From the NCBI GenBank assembly GCA_910589085.1, contig CAJUSG010000076.1, positions 1-6,814 on the forward strand: a DNA stretch of 6,814 bases, in the 5' to 3' direction. Both the position numbers and the translations under genes were made by a program. Numbering within the stretch: the first letter of the stretch is position 1; the number at the start of each line of letters is the position of its first letter. The DNA is from an uncultured Oscillospiraceae bacterium (GTDB lineage Bacteria; Bacillota; Clostridia; Oscillospirales; Oscillospiraceae). The notes beneath the pieces were generated by a model, which made no database searches, had not been told where the DNA came from, and saw only the letters and a program-made list of their open reading frames with translations. Of this stretch, positions 1-5,340 are shown piece by piece.

Positions 1-71
1 GGACGGCCGCACAGGTCCATGGTCCAGCTCTTGAACTTGGGGAACTGCTTGTGCTTGATGATTGTTGACAT
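1..71 (-). CDS. pnp: Polyribonucleotide nucleotidyltransferase (PNPase), N-terminal fragment cut by the window edge
   Basis: Only the first 23 codons are visible, reading MSTIIKHKQF followed by a segment ending in W-T-M-D-L-C-G-R. The start ATG (71-69) is preceded by AAAAGGAG at 79-86 with a 7-nt spacer, so the start is well supported. PNPase is a phosphorolytic 3'-5' exoribonuclease that acts in mRNA decay, and its N-terminus typically has an aromatic residue, a W and then GR opening the first RNase PH domain. The W...GR pattern here fits. The stronger argument is position: this is the next gene downstream of rpsO on the same strand, the classic rpsO-pnp order. The gap to rpsO (332 nt) is unusually wide because an inverted-repeat element lies in it. 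I see no convincing promoter between that element and the start. Too little protein is visible for a domain-level call. Confidence 0.68.
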   Translation of the reverse strand, partial: MSTIIKHKQFPKFKSWTMDLCGR

Positions 72-115
72 GTCGATTCTCCTTTTCATTGGTGTCCCCG
101 GAGATTTGTCTGCCC

Positions 116-328
116 TTTAGCACTTGAATACGGGTTTGGGAACCTTCCTCCCGCCGCAGCGAAAGCCTCCCTTCGCAAAGGGAGGTGGCATTTGCGAAGC
201 AAATGGCGGAGGGTTTCTCCTATCGGGACGAATCTGTTTTCGGGAGAAACCCCCAGTCAGCTTCGCTGACAGCCCCCTTCGCGAAGGGGGCCTTTTTGTG
301 CTCTCCAACCCCATATTCAACTGCTAAA
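116..328. mobile_element. MITE-like palindromic element (about 213 bp) with terminal inverted repeats and five nested hairpins
   Basis: The ends form an imperfect terminal inverted repeat. Positions 116-139 match the reverse complement of 305-328 at 21 of 24 bases (mismatches at 123/321, 131/313 and 135/309). Inside, the order is mirrored: hairpin A (CCTCCCTT 166-173 with AAGGGAGG 178-185), hairpin B (CATTTGC 189-195 with GCAAATG 199-205), a central stem (GGGTTTCTCC 211-220 with GGAGAAACCC 243-252), hairpin B' (GTCAGC 256-261 with GCTGAC 265-270), and hairpin A' (GCCCCCTTC 272-280 with GAAGGGGGC 283-291). No transposase is encoded, and the only open frames are low-complexity readings of the repeat. 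A TA dinucleotide flanks the GCACTTGAATA-type ends on both sides (118-119 and 325-326), as expected for Tc1/mariner or IS630-type insertion, but TA also falls inside the inverted repeat, so this is suggestive only. Similar palindromic repeats are common between genes in gut Clostridia (from memory, not searched). Confidence 0.72.
272..297 (+). terminator. Terminator-like hairpin at the right side of the palindromic element
   Basis: GCCCCCTTC (272-280) pairs perfectly with GAAGGGGGC (283-291) and is followed by C and five T (293-297), the form of an intrinsic terminator read rightward. No plus-strand gene leads into it, so its relevance would be to block antisense transcription into rpsO, or it may be a by-product of the repeat. 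Read leftward, the direction of rpsO and pnp, the corresponding hairpins have no T tract. Confidence 0.42.
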
Positions 329-359
329 AGACCAGCAAAGACGCCGGGGTATATGCGAA

Positions 360-393
360 CATAGGGCGGTGCGCAAAGACGCGCCGCCCTATG
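360..393 (-). terminator. Strong hairpin just downstream of rpsO (attenuator, processing site or weak terminator)
   Basis: CATAGGGCGG (360-369) pairs with CCGCCCTATG (384-393), and four further pairs including one G-T extend the stem to 14 bp around a 6-nt loop. It begins about 10 nt after the rpsO stop codon. On the minus strand the bases after the stem are TTCGCATATA, not a T tract, so an efficient intrinsic terminator is doubtful. A stabilising 3' hairpin or an RNase III processing site between rpsO and pnp (known in E. coli) would fit equally well. It also resembles a short REP-type palindrome. Confidence 0.5.
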
Positions 394-403
394 AAACACA
401 ATT

Positions 404-670
404 TTACTTACGGATGCCCAGCTTGGCGATGATCGCGCGGTAGCGCTCGATATCCTTGGCCATCAGGTAGTCCAGCAGCTTGCGGCGCTTACCGATCATC
501 TTGTACAGGCCGCGGCGGCTGTGGTTGTCGTGGATGTGCACCTTCAGGTGCTCGGTGAGCTCGTTGATGCGGGCGGTGAGGATGGCGATCTGGACCTCAG
601 GAGAGCCGGTATCGGTCTCATGGGTGCGGTTGGCCTCAATCACGGCCGTCTTTTCGTCCTTGCGAATCAT
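404..670 (-). CDS. rpsO: 30S ribosomal protein S15
   Basis: This is an 88-residue protein starting MIRKDEKTAV and ending AKLGIRK, the usual length for S15 (88-89 residues). S15 is a primary binder of 16S rRNA; it binds the helix 20-22 junction and nucleates the platform of the small subunit. The family's conserved RNA-contacting positions are present: T21, G22, Q27, R34, H41, D48, S51 and Y68, with the signatures TGSPEVQIA and HDNHSRRGL. The start ATG (670-668) was chosen because S15 homology begins there and GAAAGGTGG lies at 678-686. An in-frame extension further upstream has no homology and overlaps the leader. It has its own promoter at 796-824 and a structured leader. The next gene on the strand is probable pnp, the common partner, but a palindromic element separates them. 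Confidence 0.97.
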   Translation of the reverse strand: MIRKDEKTAVIEANRTHETDTGSPEVQIAILTARINELTEHLKVHIHDNHSRRGLYKMIGKRRKLLDYLMAKDIERYRAIIAKLGIRK

Positions 671-789
671 GGAAATTCCACCTTTCAAATCGTTCTGTCC
701 AAGGGCTGGGTAGCGGGCGGGCGGGTCCCCGCGCACCTGCGCGGGCCTTGTCCCGAAACCAAGCGATGGATGGGCGCACACTGTGGTGC
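671..789 (-). promoter_or_regulatory. rpsO mRNA leader, candidate S15 autoregulatory structure
   Basis: From the predicted transcription start near 789 to the rpsO start there are about 118 untranslated nt. The leader RNA contains a GC-rich hairpin, CCCGCGC pairing with GCGCGGG around AGGT (about 729-746). It is flanked by CAAGG (upstream) and CCTTG (downstream), which can pair to enclose it and form a junction with the hairpin inside. Leaders that bind S15 and repress rpsO are known in several bacterial lineages and often use such a junction. No specific match to a described class is claimed. The ribosome binding site itself (678-686) appears outside the main hairpin. Confidence 0.42.
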
Positions 790-795
790 TCGGAT

Positions 796-824
796 AATAT
801 ATCATAGTTTTTCCTTGCTGTAAA
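796..824 (-). promoter_or_regulatory. SigA-type promoter of rpsO
   Basis: On the minus strand there is TTTACA (819-824, 5 of 6 to the -35 consensus), a 17-bp spacer, and TATATT (796-801, 5 of 6 to the -10 consensus). Transcription should begin near 789. A dyad, TTTTTCC/GGAAAAA (808-814 and 826-832), brackets the -35 box. Confidence 0.78.
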
Positions 825-841
825 GGGAAAAATCAAGGTTT

Positions 842-1006
842 TTAAGAAAAATTTTGCGGGGGAGGATCGCCCATACTCAGCTGAAGCTCCTCCAGCTCCT
901 GCATCGTCTGCTCCGTCTGGCTGATGATGTCCTCCAGGCGGGAAAAGGCTTGGAGGTACAGGGTGTGGTACTGTTCCGCAGTGAGCCTGTTGGTTTCGCT
1001 TTCCAT
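842..1006 (-). CDS. Small uncharacterised acidic helical protein (54 aa)
   Basis: I do not recognise this gene. It runs from an ATG at 1006-1004 to a TAA at 844-842. It is preceded by AGGAGA (1014-1019) with a 7-nt spacer and by a good promoter (1033-1060), so expression is plausible despite its size. The protein begins MESETNRLTAEQYHTLYLQA, and about residues 8-46 look like one long, Leu/Gln/Glu-rich amphipathic helix (RLEDIISQTEQ, then MQELEELQL). It ends in a proline-rich tail, GDPPPQNFS. There is no signal peptide, membrane segment or Cys/His cluster. A helical or coiled-coil oligomerising or adaptor protein is the most one can say. It is divergent from the Arc-like gene and lies upstream of rpsO with no obvious terminator between, so some read-through into rpsO is possible. 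A longer open frame overlapping it on the same strand has no ribosome binding site and low-complexity content. Confidence 0.7.
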   Translation of the reverse strand: MESETNRLTAEQYHTLYLQAFSRLEDIISQTEQTMQELEELQLSMGDPPPQNFS

Positions 1007-1032
1007 AAAAATTTCTCCTATCTTTTTTTGTT

Positions 1033-1060
1033 ATTTTATTCCATCGGAGAGCAATGACAA
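1033..1060 (-). promoter_or_regulatory. Promoter of the 54-codon gene
   Basis: On the minus strand there is TTGTCA (1055-1060, 5 of 6), a 16-bp spacer, and TAAAAT (1033-1038, 5 of 6). The predicted start near 1026 leaves a short leader of about 20 nt containing the AGGAGA ribosome binding site. Confidence 0.68.
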
Positions 1061-1096
1061 TCAGATGTTTGTGGTGCTGTGGTCCGCGCTGGAACG

Positions 1097-1147
1097 GGGA
1101 ACAATTTGACGGAATCAAGGACAAAACGAATAGACAAACATGTTCCC
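1097..1147. promoter_or_regulatory. Possible operator repeats in the divergent intergenic region
   Basis: GGGAACA (1097-1103) and its exact inverse TGTTCCC (1141-1147) lie 37 bp apart. The second copy overlaps the perfect 8-bp palindrome AACATGTT (1137-1144), inside the spacer of the promoter for the ribbon-helix-helix gene. Such placement would suit autorepression by that protein, because RHH dimers bind short paired half-sites. This is inference from position and symmetry only. Confidence 0.33.
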
Positions 1148-1159
1148 ATAGGATATAAT
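1131..1159 (+). promoter_or_regulatory. SigA-type promoter of the Arc-like gene
   Basis: TAGACA (1131-1136, 5 of 6), a 17-bp spacer, and a perfect TATAAT (1154-1159). The predicted start near 1166 leaves about 15 nt before the ATG at 1181, just enough for the AAAGGAG ribosome binding site. This rules out the longer in-frame starts further upstream. Confidence 0.82.
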
Positions 1160-1180
1160 AGCTCCAAAGGAGTGAAAATT

Positions 1181-1339
1181 ATGCCGAAAATTGACGCCCA
1201 ATTGGGTATTCGGGTGACAAAAGACCTGAAGACCCGCCTGACAGCCCAGGCAAAAAGCGAGATGAAAAGCGTCTCCACCCTTGTGGTGGAGGTGGTGGAG
1301 GCCTATCTGGACTCCAAGGGAATGGGAAAACAGCAGTAA
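1181..1339 (+). CDS. Arc/CopG-type ribbon-helix-helix DNA-binding protein (52 aa)
   Basis: This is a 52-residue protein reading MPKIDAQLGIRVTKDLKTRL at its N-terminus. The layout is that of a minimal ribbon-helix-helix repressor: a strand at about residues 5-12, helix A at about 13-29, a turn at MKSVS, and helix B at about 31-46. It aligns by eye with phage P22 Arc (53 aa). The alternating strand residues Q7, G9 and R11 fall where Arc uses Q9, N11 and R13 to read DNA, so the central contact is Gly instead of Asn. The family binds DNA as dimers of dimers and commonly represses its own promoter. The start was chosen from AAAGGAG (1167-1173) plus a promoter ending just upstream. The gene is monocistronic, ending at a strong terminator, and has no co-directional toxin-like partner. 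The target is unknown. A role as antitoxin is possible for the fold but not supported by context. Confidence 0.85.
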   Translation: MPKIDAQLGIRVTKDLKTRLTAQAKSEMKSVSTLVVEVVEAYLDSKGMGKQQ

Positions 1340-1342
1340 ACA

Positions 1343-1382
1343 ACCGCCCGGCGCAGACAGTCTGCGCCGGGCGGTGGGTTTT
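1343..1382. terminator. Bidirectional intrinsic terminator between the Arc-like gene and glgP
   Basis: A perfect 16-bp inverted repeat (1343-1358 with 1360-1375) has a single base at its centre, which will open to a small loop in RNA. It begins 3 nt after the stop of the plus-strand gene and is followed rightward by GGGTTTT. Leftward, it follows the glgP stop (1386-1384) by 8 nt and is succeeded by TTGTTTACTG, a weaker T-rich stretch. One hairpin therefore probably closes both convergent transcripts. Confidence 0.85.
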
Positions 1383-1383
1383 G

Positions 1384-3663
1384 CTAATTCAGGTGCCAGA
1401 TATCCTCGTTGTATTGCCGGATGGTGCGGTCGGAGGAGAAGTAGCCGGATTTCGCGATGTTGACCAGCATCTTTTTGGCCCAGGCCTGGCGGCTGCCGTA
1501 GTCCCTCACGGCCAGGTCCTTGGCGGCGATATAGTCCTCCACGTCCAGCAGGGCCATAAACCAGTCCTTGGTCTTCATGTCCTTCCAGAGGGCGGACAGC
1601 TCCGCCGGGTCGCCTACAGCAAGCAGCTCGGGGGAGACCAGGAAGTCTACCAGCCGTTCCACACCGGGGCGGTGGTAGAAGTCCAGGGGCCGGTAGCTCC
1701 GGCCGTCTGGCTCGGCGCCCTGGTAGAGCTGGATGACCTGATCGCTGTGCCGGCCGAAGGTGTAGATGTTTTCCTCCCCCACCAGCTGGGCGATCTCCAC
1801 GTTGGCTCCGTCCAGGGTGCCCAGGGTGACGGCTCCGTTGGCCATGAATTTCATGTTGCCGGTGCCGCTGGCCTCCTTGGAGGCCAGGGAGATCTGCTCG
1901 GAGATATCACAGGCGGGGATGAGCCGCTCCGCCCAGGTGACATTGTAGTTCTCCACCATGGCCACCCGCAGCCAGGGCCGGACCTGGGGGTCCCGGTCGA
2001 TGAGCTGCTGCAGGCACAGGATGAGATGGATGATCCGCTTGGCCATCACATAGGCGGGGGCCGCCTTGGCGCCGAACAGAACGGTGACAGGCTGCTCGGG
2101 GAGCTTGCCGGCCTTGATCTCCAGATACTTATGGATGATATACAGGGCGTTCATCTGCTGGCGCTTGTACTCGTGGAGCCGCTTGACCTGAATGTCAAAG
2201 ATGGACTGCGGGTCGATCTCGATGTGCTGCCTGGCCCAGAGCACCCGGCACAGGTGGTCCTTATTGTGCTGCTTCACCTCCAGCAGCCGGGTCAGCACCC
2301 CGTCGTCCTCCTGGAAGGCCAGCAGGCCCTCCAGCTTGGCGGCGTCTCTGCGCCAGTCGGAGCCGATGCAGCTGTCAATGAGGGAGGCTAGCTCCGGATT
2401 GCAGGCCTCCAGCCACCGGCGGAGGGTAACCCCGTTGGTCTTGTTGTTGAATTTCTCCGGATAGAGGTCATAGAAGGCCTTCAGCTCGGCGTTTTTCAAA
2501 ATCTCCGTGTGGAGGGCGGCCACGCCGTTGACCGAGAAGCCGCAGTGGATGTCCATATGGGCCATGTGAACCCGGTTCTGCTCGTCCAGGATGGCCACCT
2601 TGGGGTCGGGGTGGGCCTCCTTCGTCCGGCGGTCCAGCTCCCGGATGACGGGCACCAGCTGGGGGGCCGCCTTCTCAATGAAGGACAGGGGCCATTTCTC
2701 CAAAGCCTCGGCCAGGATGGTGTGGTTGGTGTAGGCGCAGGTGCGGCGCACCTGATCCAGGGCCTCGTCGAAGGACATACCCCGGGCGGTGAGCAGGCGG
2801 ATAAGCTCGGGGATGACCATAGAGGGGTGGGTGTCGTTGATCTGGACCACCACATGGTCGGCCAGGGTGCTCAGGGCATAGCCCCGGCTCTCCAGCTCGG
2901 CCAGGATCAGCTGGGCTCCGGCGGACACCATAAAGTACTGCTGATACACCCGAAGGAGCCGGCCGGCCTCATCGCTGTCGTCGGGGTAGAGGAAGGAGGT
3001 CAGGTTGTGGGCGATATCTCCCTTGTCAAAGCCGATGCCCACCCAGGGCTTGGGGGCGGGCTCCGCCACATCGAAGAGATGCAGGCGGTTGGCGTATCCG
3101 TTCCCCGCCCCGGGGACGGCGATGTCGTAGAGCACCGCCTTCAGGTCGAAGCCGCCGAAGGGGACGTCGAACACCACCCCGGTGGGAATCAGCCAGCTGT
3201 CCGCCTCCAGCCAGGGGTCGGGGACCTCGGTCTGCTGATTGCGGTGGAACTGCTGCTTGAACAGGCCGTAGTGGTAGTTGAGGCCGATGCCGTCGCCCGG
3301 CAGGCCCAGGGCTGCGATGGAGTCCAGAAAGCAGGCGGCCAGCCGGCCCAGGCCGCCGTTGCCCAGGGAGGGCTCGGGCTCCATGGACTCAATGACCCCC
3401 AGGTCCCGGCCCAGGTCGGCCAGCAGGGCGCGCACCTCGTCGTGGAGGCCCAGGGCCAGCAGATTGTTGGACAGCAGCTTGCCCATGAGGAACTCGGCGG
3501 AAAAGTAGTAGAGCTTTCGCCCGCCCGCCGGAGCGGGACGGTTCTGGGCCATCGTCCGGGTGAGGATCAGCAGCGCCTCGTAGAGCTGATGGTCGTCACA
3601 CTGATCGGGGGAGCAGCCAAACCGCTCCTGGGTGGTCTGGAAGAGCTGTTCTTTTAATTGCAT
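1384..3663 (-). CDS. glgP: Alpha-glucan (glycogen/maltodextrin) phosphorylase, GT35 family
   Basis: This is a 759-residue protein. It catalyses phosphorolysis of terminal alpha-1,4 glucose from glycogen or maltodextrin, giving glucose-1-phosphate, with pyridoxal phosphate as cofactor; it is cytoplasmic. Visible family motifs in order are RKLYYFSAEFLMG (about 49-61), the glycine-rich EPSLGNGGLGRLAA (97-110), VVQINDTHPS (272-281), NKTNG (407-411), DIQVKRLHEYKRQ (490-502), and the cofactor site KEASGTGNMK with the Schiff-base lysine at K605, followed by GTLDGANVEI. The length is somewhat below the usual ~800. The gene looks intact, so this is a short family version and not a truncation. After NKTNG the family usually has I-T-P-R-R-W; here it is V-T-L-R-R-W, a Pro to Leu change at 414. 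The ATG (3663-3661) has AAGGAGA at 3671-3677. It follows malQ by 46 nt without a terminator, so the two are very probably co-transcribed. The symbol malP would be equally valid, since substrate preference cannot be read from the sequence. Confidence 0.96.
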   Translation of the reverse strand: MQLKEQLFQTTQERFGCSPDQCDDHQLYEALLILTRTMAQNRPAPAGGRKLYYFSAEFLMGKLLSNNLLALGLHDEVRALLADLGRDLGVIESMEPEPSLGNGGLGRLAACFLDSIAALGLPGDGIGLNYHYGLFKQQFHRNQQTEVPDPWLEADSWLIPTGVVFDVPFGGFDLKAVLYDIAVPGAGNGYANRLHLFDVAEPAPKPWVGIGFDKGDIAHNLTSFLYPDDSDEAGRLLRVYQQYFMVSAGAQLILAELESRGYALSTLADHVVVQINDTHPSMVIPELIRLLTARGMSFDEALDQVRRTCAYTNHTILAEALEKWPLSFIEKAAPQLVPVIRELDRRTKEAHPDPKVAILDEQNRVHMAHMDIHCGFSVNGVAALHTEILKNAELKAFYDLYPEKFNNKTNGVTLRRWLEACNPELASLIDSCIGSDWRRDAAKLEGLLAFQEDDGVLTRLLEVKQHNKDHLCRVLWARQHIEIDPQSIFDIQVKRLHEYKRQQMNALYIIHKYLEIKAGKLPEQPVTVLFGAKAAPAYVMAKRIIHLILCLQQLIDRDPQVRPWLRVAMVENYNVTWAERLIPACDISEQISLASKEASGTGNMKFMANGAVTLGTLDGANVEIAQLVGEENIYTFGRHSDQVIQLYQGAEPDGRSYRPLDFYHRPGVERLVDFLVSPELLAVGDPAELSALWKDMKTKDWFMALLDVEDYIAAKDLAVRDYGSRQAWAKKMLVNIAKSGYFSSDRTIRQYNEDIWHLN

Positions 3664-3709
3664 AGAGACATCTCCTTGTCACTTGGATTGGGCCGCGCAC
3701 AGGGTGGTT

Positions 3710-5227
3710 CTATTCCGCGCGCTTGGAGCGGGCGGCCGGCTTTTTCACCTTGGGCAGCCGCTGATACACCCGCATCTCCTGAAACAGGTGCCGGGCCAGC
3801 TTTTCATCAAAGGCGCCGGGCAGGGCGCGCCACTTCCAATTATCCCCAAGGGTGGAGGGGATATTCATCCGGGCCTCGCTGCCCAGGCCCAGCAGGTCCT
3901 GGAACTGCATCACAGCCAGGTCGGCGGGTGAGGCCCAGGCCGAGCGCATCATGCCCCAGTGATAGCCCTCCCGTTTGGACAGGCGCAGGTAGGCCTTGGC
4001 AAAGGACACATCCTTCTTGGGGGCCGAGGCCATCCAGCCCTGAATGGTGTCGTTGTCGTGAGTGCCGGTGTACACCACGCAGTGGGTGGGGTAACAGTGG
4101 GGCAGGTAGTCGCTGCCCGTGTCCCGGCTGTCGAAGGCGAACTCCAGGATTTTCATGCCGGGGTAGCCGGACTGCTTAAGGAGTTTTTTCACCGAGGGGG
4201 TAAGGAAGCCCAGATCCTCGGCGATGATGTCCTTTTTGCCCAGAGTCTTGTTCACGATTTTGAAAAAATCAATGCCCGGCCCGGGGCACCAGCGGCCGTT
4301 TTTAGCGGTGTCGTCCCCAAAGGGGATGGCATAGTAGGAGTCGAAGCCCCGGAAATGGTCGATGCGCAGAGTGTCGCAAATTTGGAACTGCCAGGCGATC
4401 CGCTTGAGCCACCAGGCGTAGCCGTCCTCCTTCATCTTCTCCCAGTCGAACAGCGGGTTGCCCCACAACTGGCCGTCGGCGGAGAAGCCGTCCGGTGGGC
4501 AGCCGGCCACCTCGGTGGGCCGGCCGTTCTCGTCCAGCTGGAACTGTTCCGGGTTGGCCCACACGTCGGCGCTGTCCAGGGCCACATAGATGGGCAGGTC
4601 GCCAATAATGGAGATGCCTTTTTGATTGACATACTCCTTCAAGCTCCACCACTGGCTGAAAAAGAGATGCTGCACCCACTTCCAGAAGTCGATCTCAGCG
4701 GCCAGCTCTTTTTTCACCTGCTCCAGAGCGGCAGGCTTACGCAGACGCAGCTCCTCCGGCCAATCCAGCCAGGGGGCCCCGCCGTACTTGTTTTTCAGGG
4801 CCATGAACAAGGCGTAGTCCTCCAGCCAGTCCGCCCCCCAGAGGGTGCCCCGCATATCGAACTTGTCCCCCCGTGACAGCCGGGAGACCGCCAGGCGCAG
4901 GACCTCAAAGCGGTTTTGATAGAGAACCGCGTAATCCACCCGCTCAGGGTCGCTCCCCCAGTTCATGGACTGATACTCCTCCGGCTTCAAAAGCCCCCAC
5001 TCGGCCAGAATATCCAGGTCGATAAAGTAGGGGTTGCCGGCGAAGGAGGAGAAGGACTGGTAAGGGGAATCGCCGTAGCTGGTGGGGCCAACGGGAAGGA
5101 GCTGCCAGCAGCTCTGACCCCCGGCGGCCAGAAAGTCGGCGAATTTGTAGGCCTCCGCCCCCAGGGTGCCGATGCCGTAGGGGGAGGGCAGGGAGGAGAC
5201 CGGCATCAAGATTCCTGCTTTTCTCAC
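3710..5227 (-). CDS. malQ: 4-alpha-glucanotransferase (amylomaltase), GH77 family
   Basis: This is a 505-residue protein from the chosen GTG start, about the usual length for bacterial amylomaltase. It transfers alpha-1,4-glucan segments between maltodextrins, releasing glucose and building longer chains that GlgP can use; it is cytoplasmic. The N-terminus, VRKAGILMPVSSLPSPYGIG, is typical. The catalytic set is complete. The nucleophile Asp lies in TLRIDHFRGFD (D290), the acid/base Glu in IIAEDLG (E337), and the transition-state-stabilising Asp in YTGTHDND (D391), matching D293/E340/D395 of the Thermus enzyme. The GTG at 5227-5225 is favoured because AGAAAGGTG lies 8 nt upstream and GH77 homology begins at once. 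An ATG 7 codons further upstream has no ribosome binding site and would put that AAAGGTG inside the reading frame. The C-terminus carries a short basic tail (KVKKPAARSKRAE). It lies between lacI and glgP on the same strand, with a palindromic repeat in the gap to lacI. Confidence 0.96.
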   Translation of the reverse strand: MRKAGILMPVSSLPSPYGIGTLGAEAYKFADFLAAGGQSCWQLLPVGPTSYGDSPYQSFSSFAGNPYFIDLDILAEWGLLKPEEYQSMNWGSDPERVDYAVLYQNRFEVLRLAVSRLSRGDKFDMRGTLWGADWLEDYALFMALKNKYGGAPWLDWPEELRLRKPAALEQVKKELAAEIDFWKWVQHLFFSQWWSLKEYVNQKGISIIGDLPIYVALDSADVWANPEQFQLDENGRPTEVAGCPPDGFSADGQLWGNPLFDWEKMKEDGYAWWLKRIAWQFQICDTLRIDHFRGFDSYYAIPFGDDTAKNGRWCPGPGIDFFKIVNKTLGKKDIIAEDLGFLTPSVKKLLKQSGYPGMKILEFAFDSRDTGSDYLPHCYPTHCVVYTGTHDNDTIQGWMASAPKKDVSFAKAYLRLSKREGYHWGMMRSAWASPADLAVMQFQDLLGLGSEARMNIPSTLGDNWKWRALPGAFDEKLARHLFQEMRVYQRLPKVKKPAARSKRAE

Positions 5228-5266
5228 GTTGGAATCACCTTTCTGCATCAATTTTACGGATTCAAC

Positions 5267-5328
5267 GCAGGGTGCGGCGGCCCCGCCGCGCCGGTGTATA
5301 TGCGGCGCTCCAGGCCGTCACACCCTAC
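5267..5328. repeat. REP-like imperfect palindrome between lacI and malQ (about 62 bp)
   Basis: The outer arms 5267-5281 and 5314-5328 are inverted copies matching at 12 of 15 bases, with the three differences all transitions. Nested inside are GCGCCG (5288-5293) with CGGCGC (5303-5308) around a 9-nt loop, and alternatively GCGGCGG (5274-5280) with CCGCCGC (5283-5289). It lies from 12 nt after the lacI stop to 39 nt before the malQ start. In the minus-strand transcript no T tract follows, so it is not a standard terminator, though it could lower read-through or protect upstream mRNA. The rest of this gap (5228-5266) holds the malQ ribosome binding site, and I see no convincing promoter in it. 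Confidence 0.55.
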
Positions 5329-5340
5329 GGCATGAGTAGA

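Noticed and set aside
117..327. Two overlapping 67-codon frames, one on each strand
   Set aside because: Both are translations of the inverted-repeat element itself, with proline/glycine/arginine low-complexity content and no ribosome binding site.
671..805. 45-codon N-terminal extension of rpsO
   Set aside because: It would start upstream of the predicted transcription start, has no ribosome binding site, and S15 proteins begin at the ATG at 670.
636..1124. 162-codon minus-strand frame overlapping the 54-codon gene and rpsO
   Set aside because: It has no ribosome binding site and low-complexity content, and it overlaps two better-supported genes in another frame.
1079..1180. Earlier in-frame starts for the RHH gene
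   Set aside because: The perfect TATAAT at 1154-1159 and the AAAGGAG at 1167-1173 place the transcript and translation start downstream of them.
842..1339. Toxin-antitoxin pair formed by the RHH protein and the 54-residue protein
   Set aside because: Type II pairs are normally co-directional and overlapping or adjacent in one operon. These two are divergent with separate promoters, and the small protein resembles no toxin family I know.
2509..3657. Long plus-strand open frame (382 codons) opposite glgP, and a second at 1381-2391
   Set aside because: Both are antisense to a phosphorylase with intact motifs. Their content (Gly/Val/Leu/Gln-rich, no domains) is what a GC-rich third-position bias produces on the opposite strand, and neither has a ribosome binding site.
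3959..4876. Plus-strand open frame opposite malQ
   Set aside because: Antisense shadow of a gene with a complete GH77 catalytic set. No recognisable domain and no ribosome binding site.
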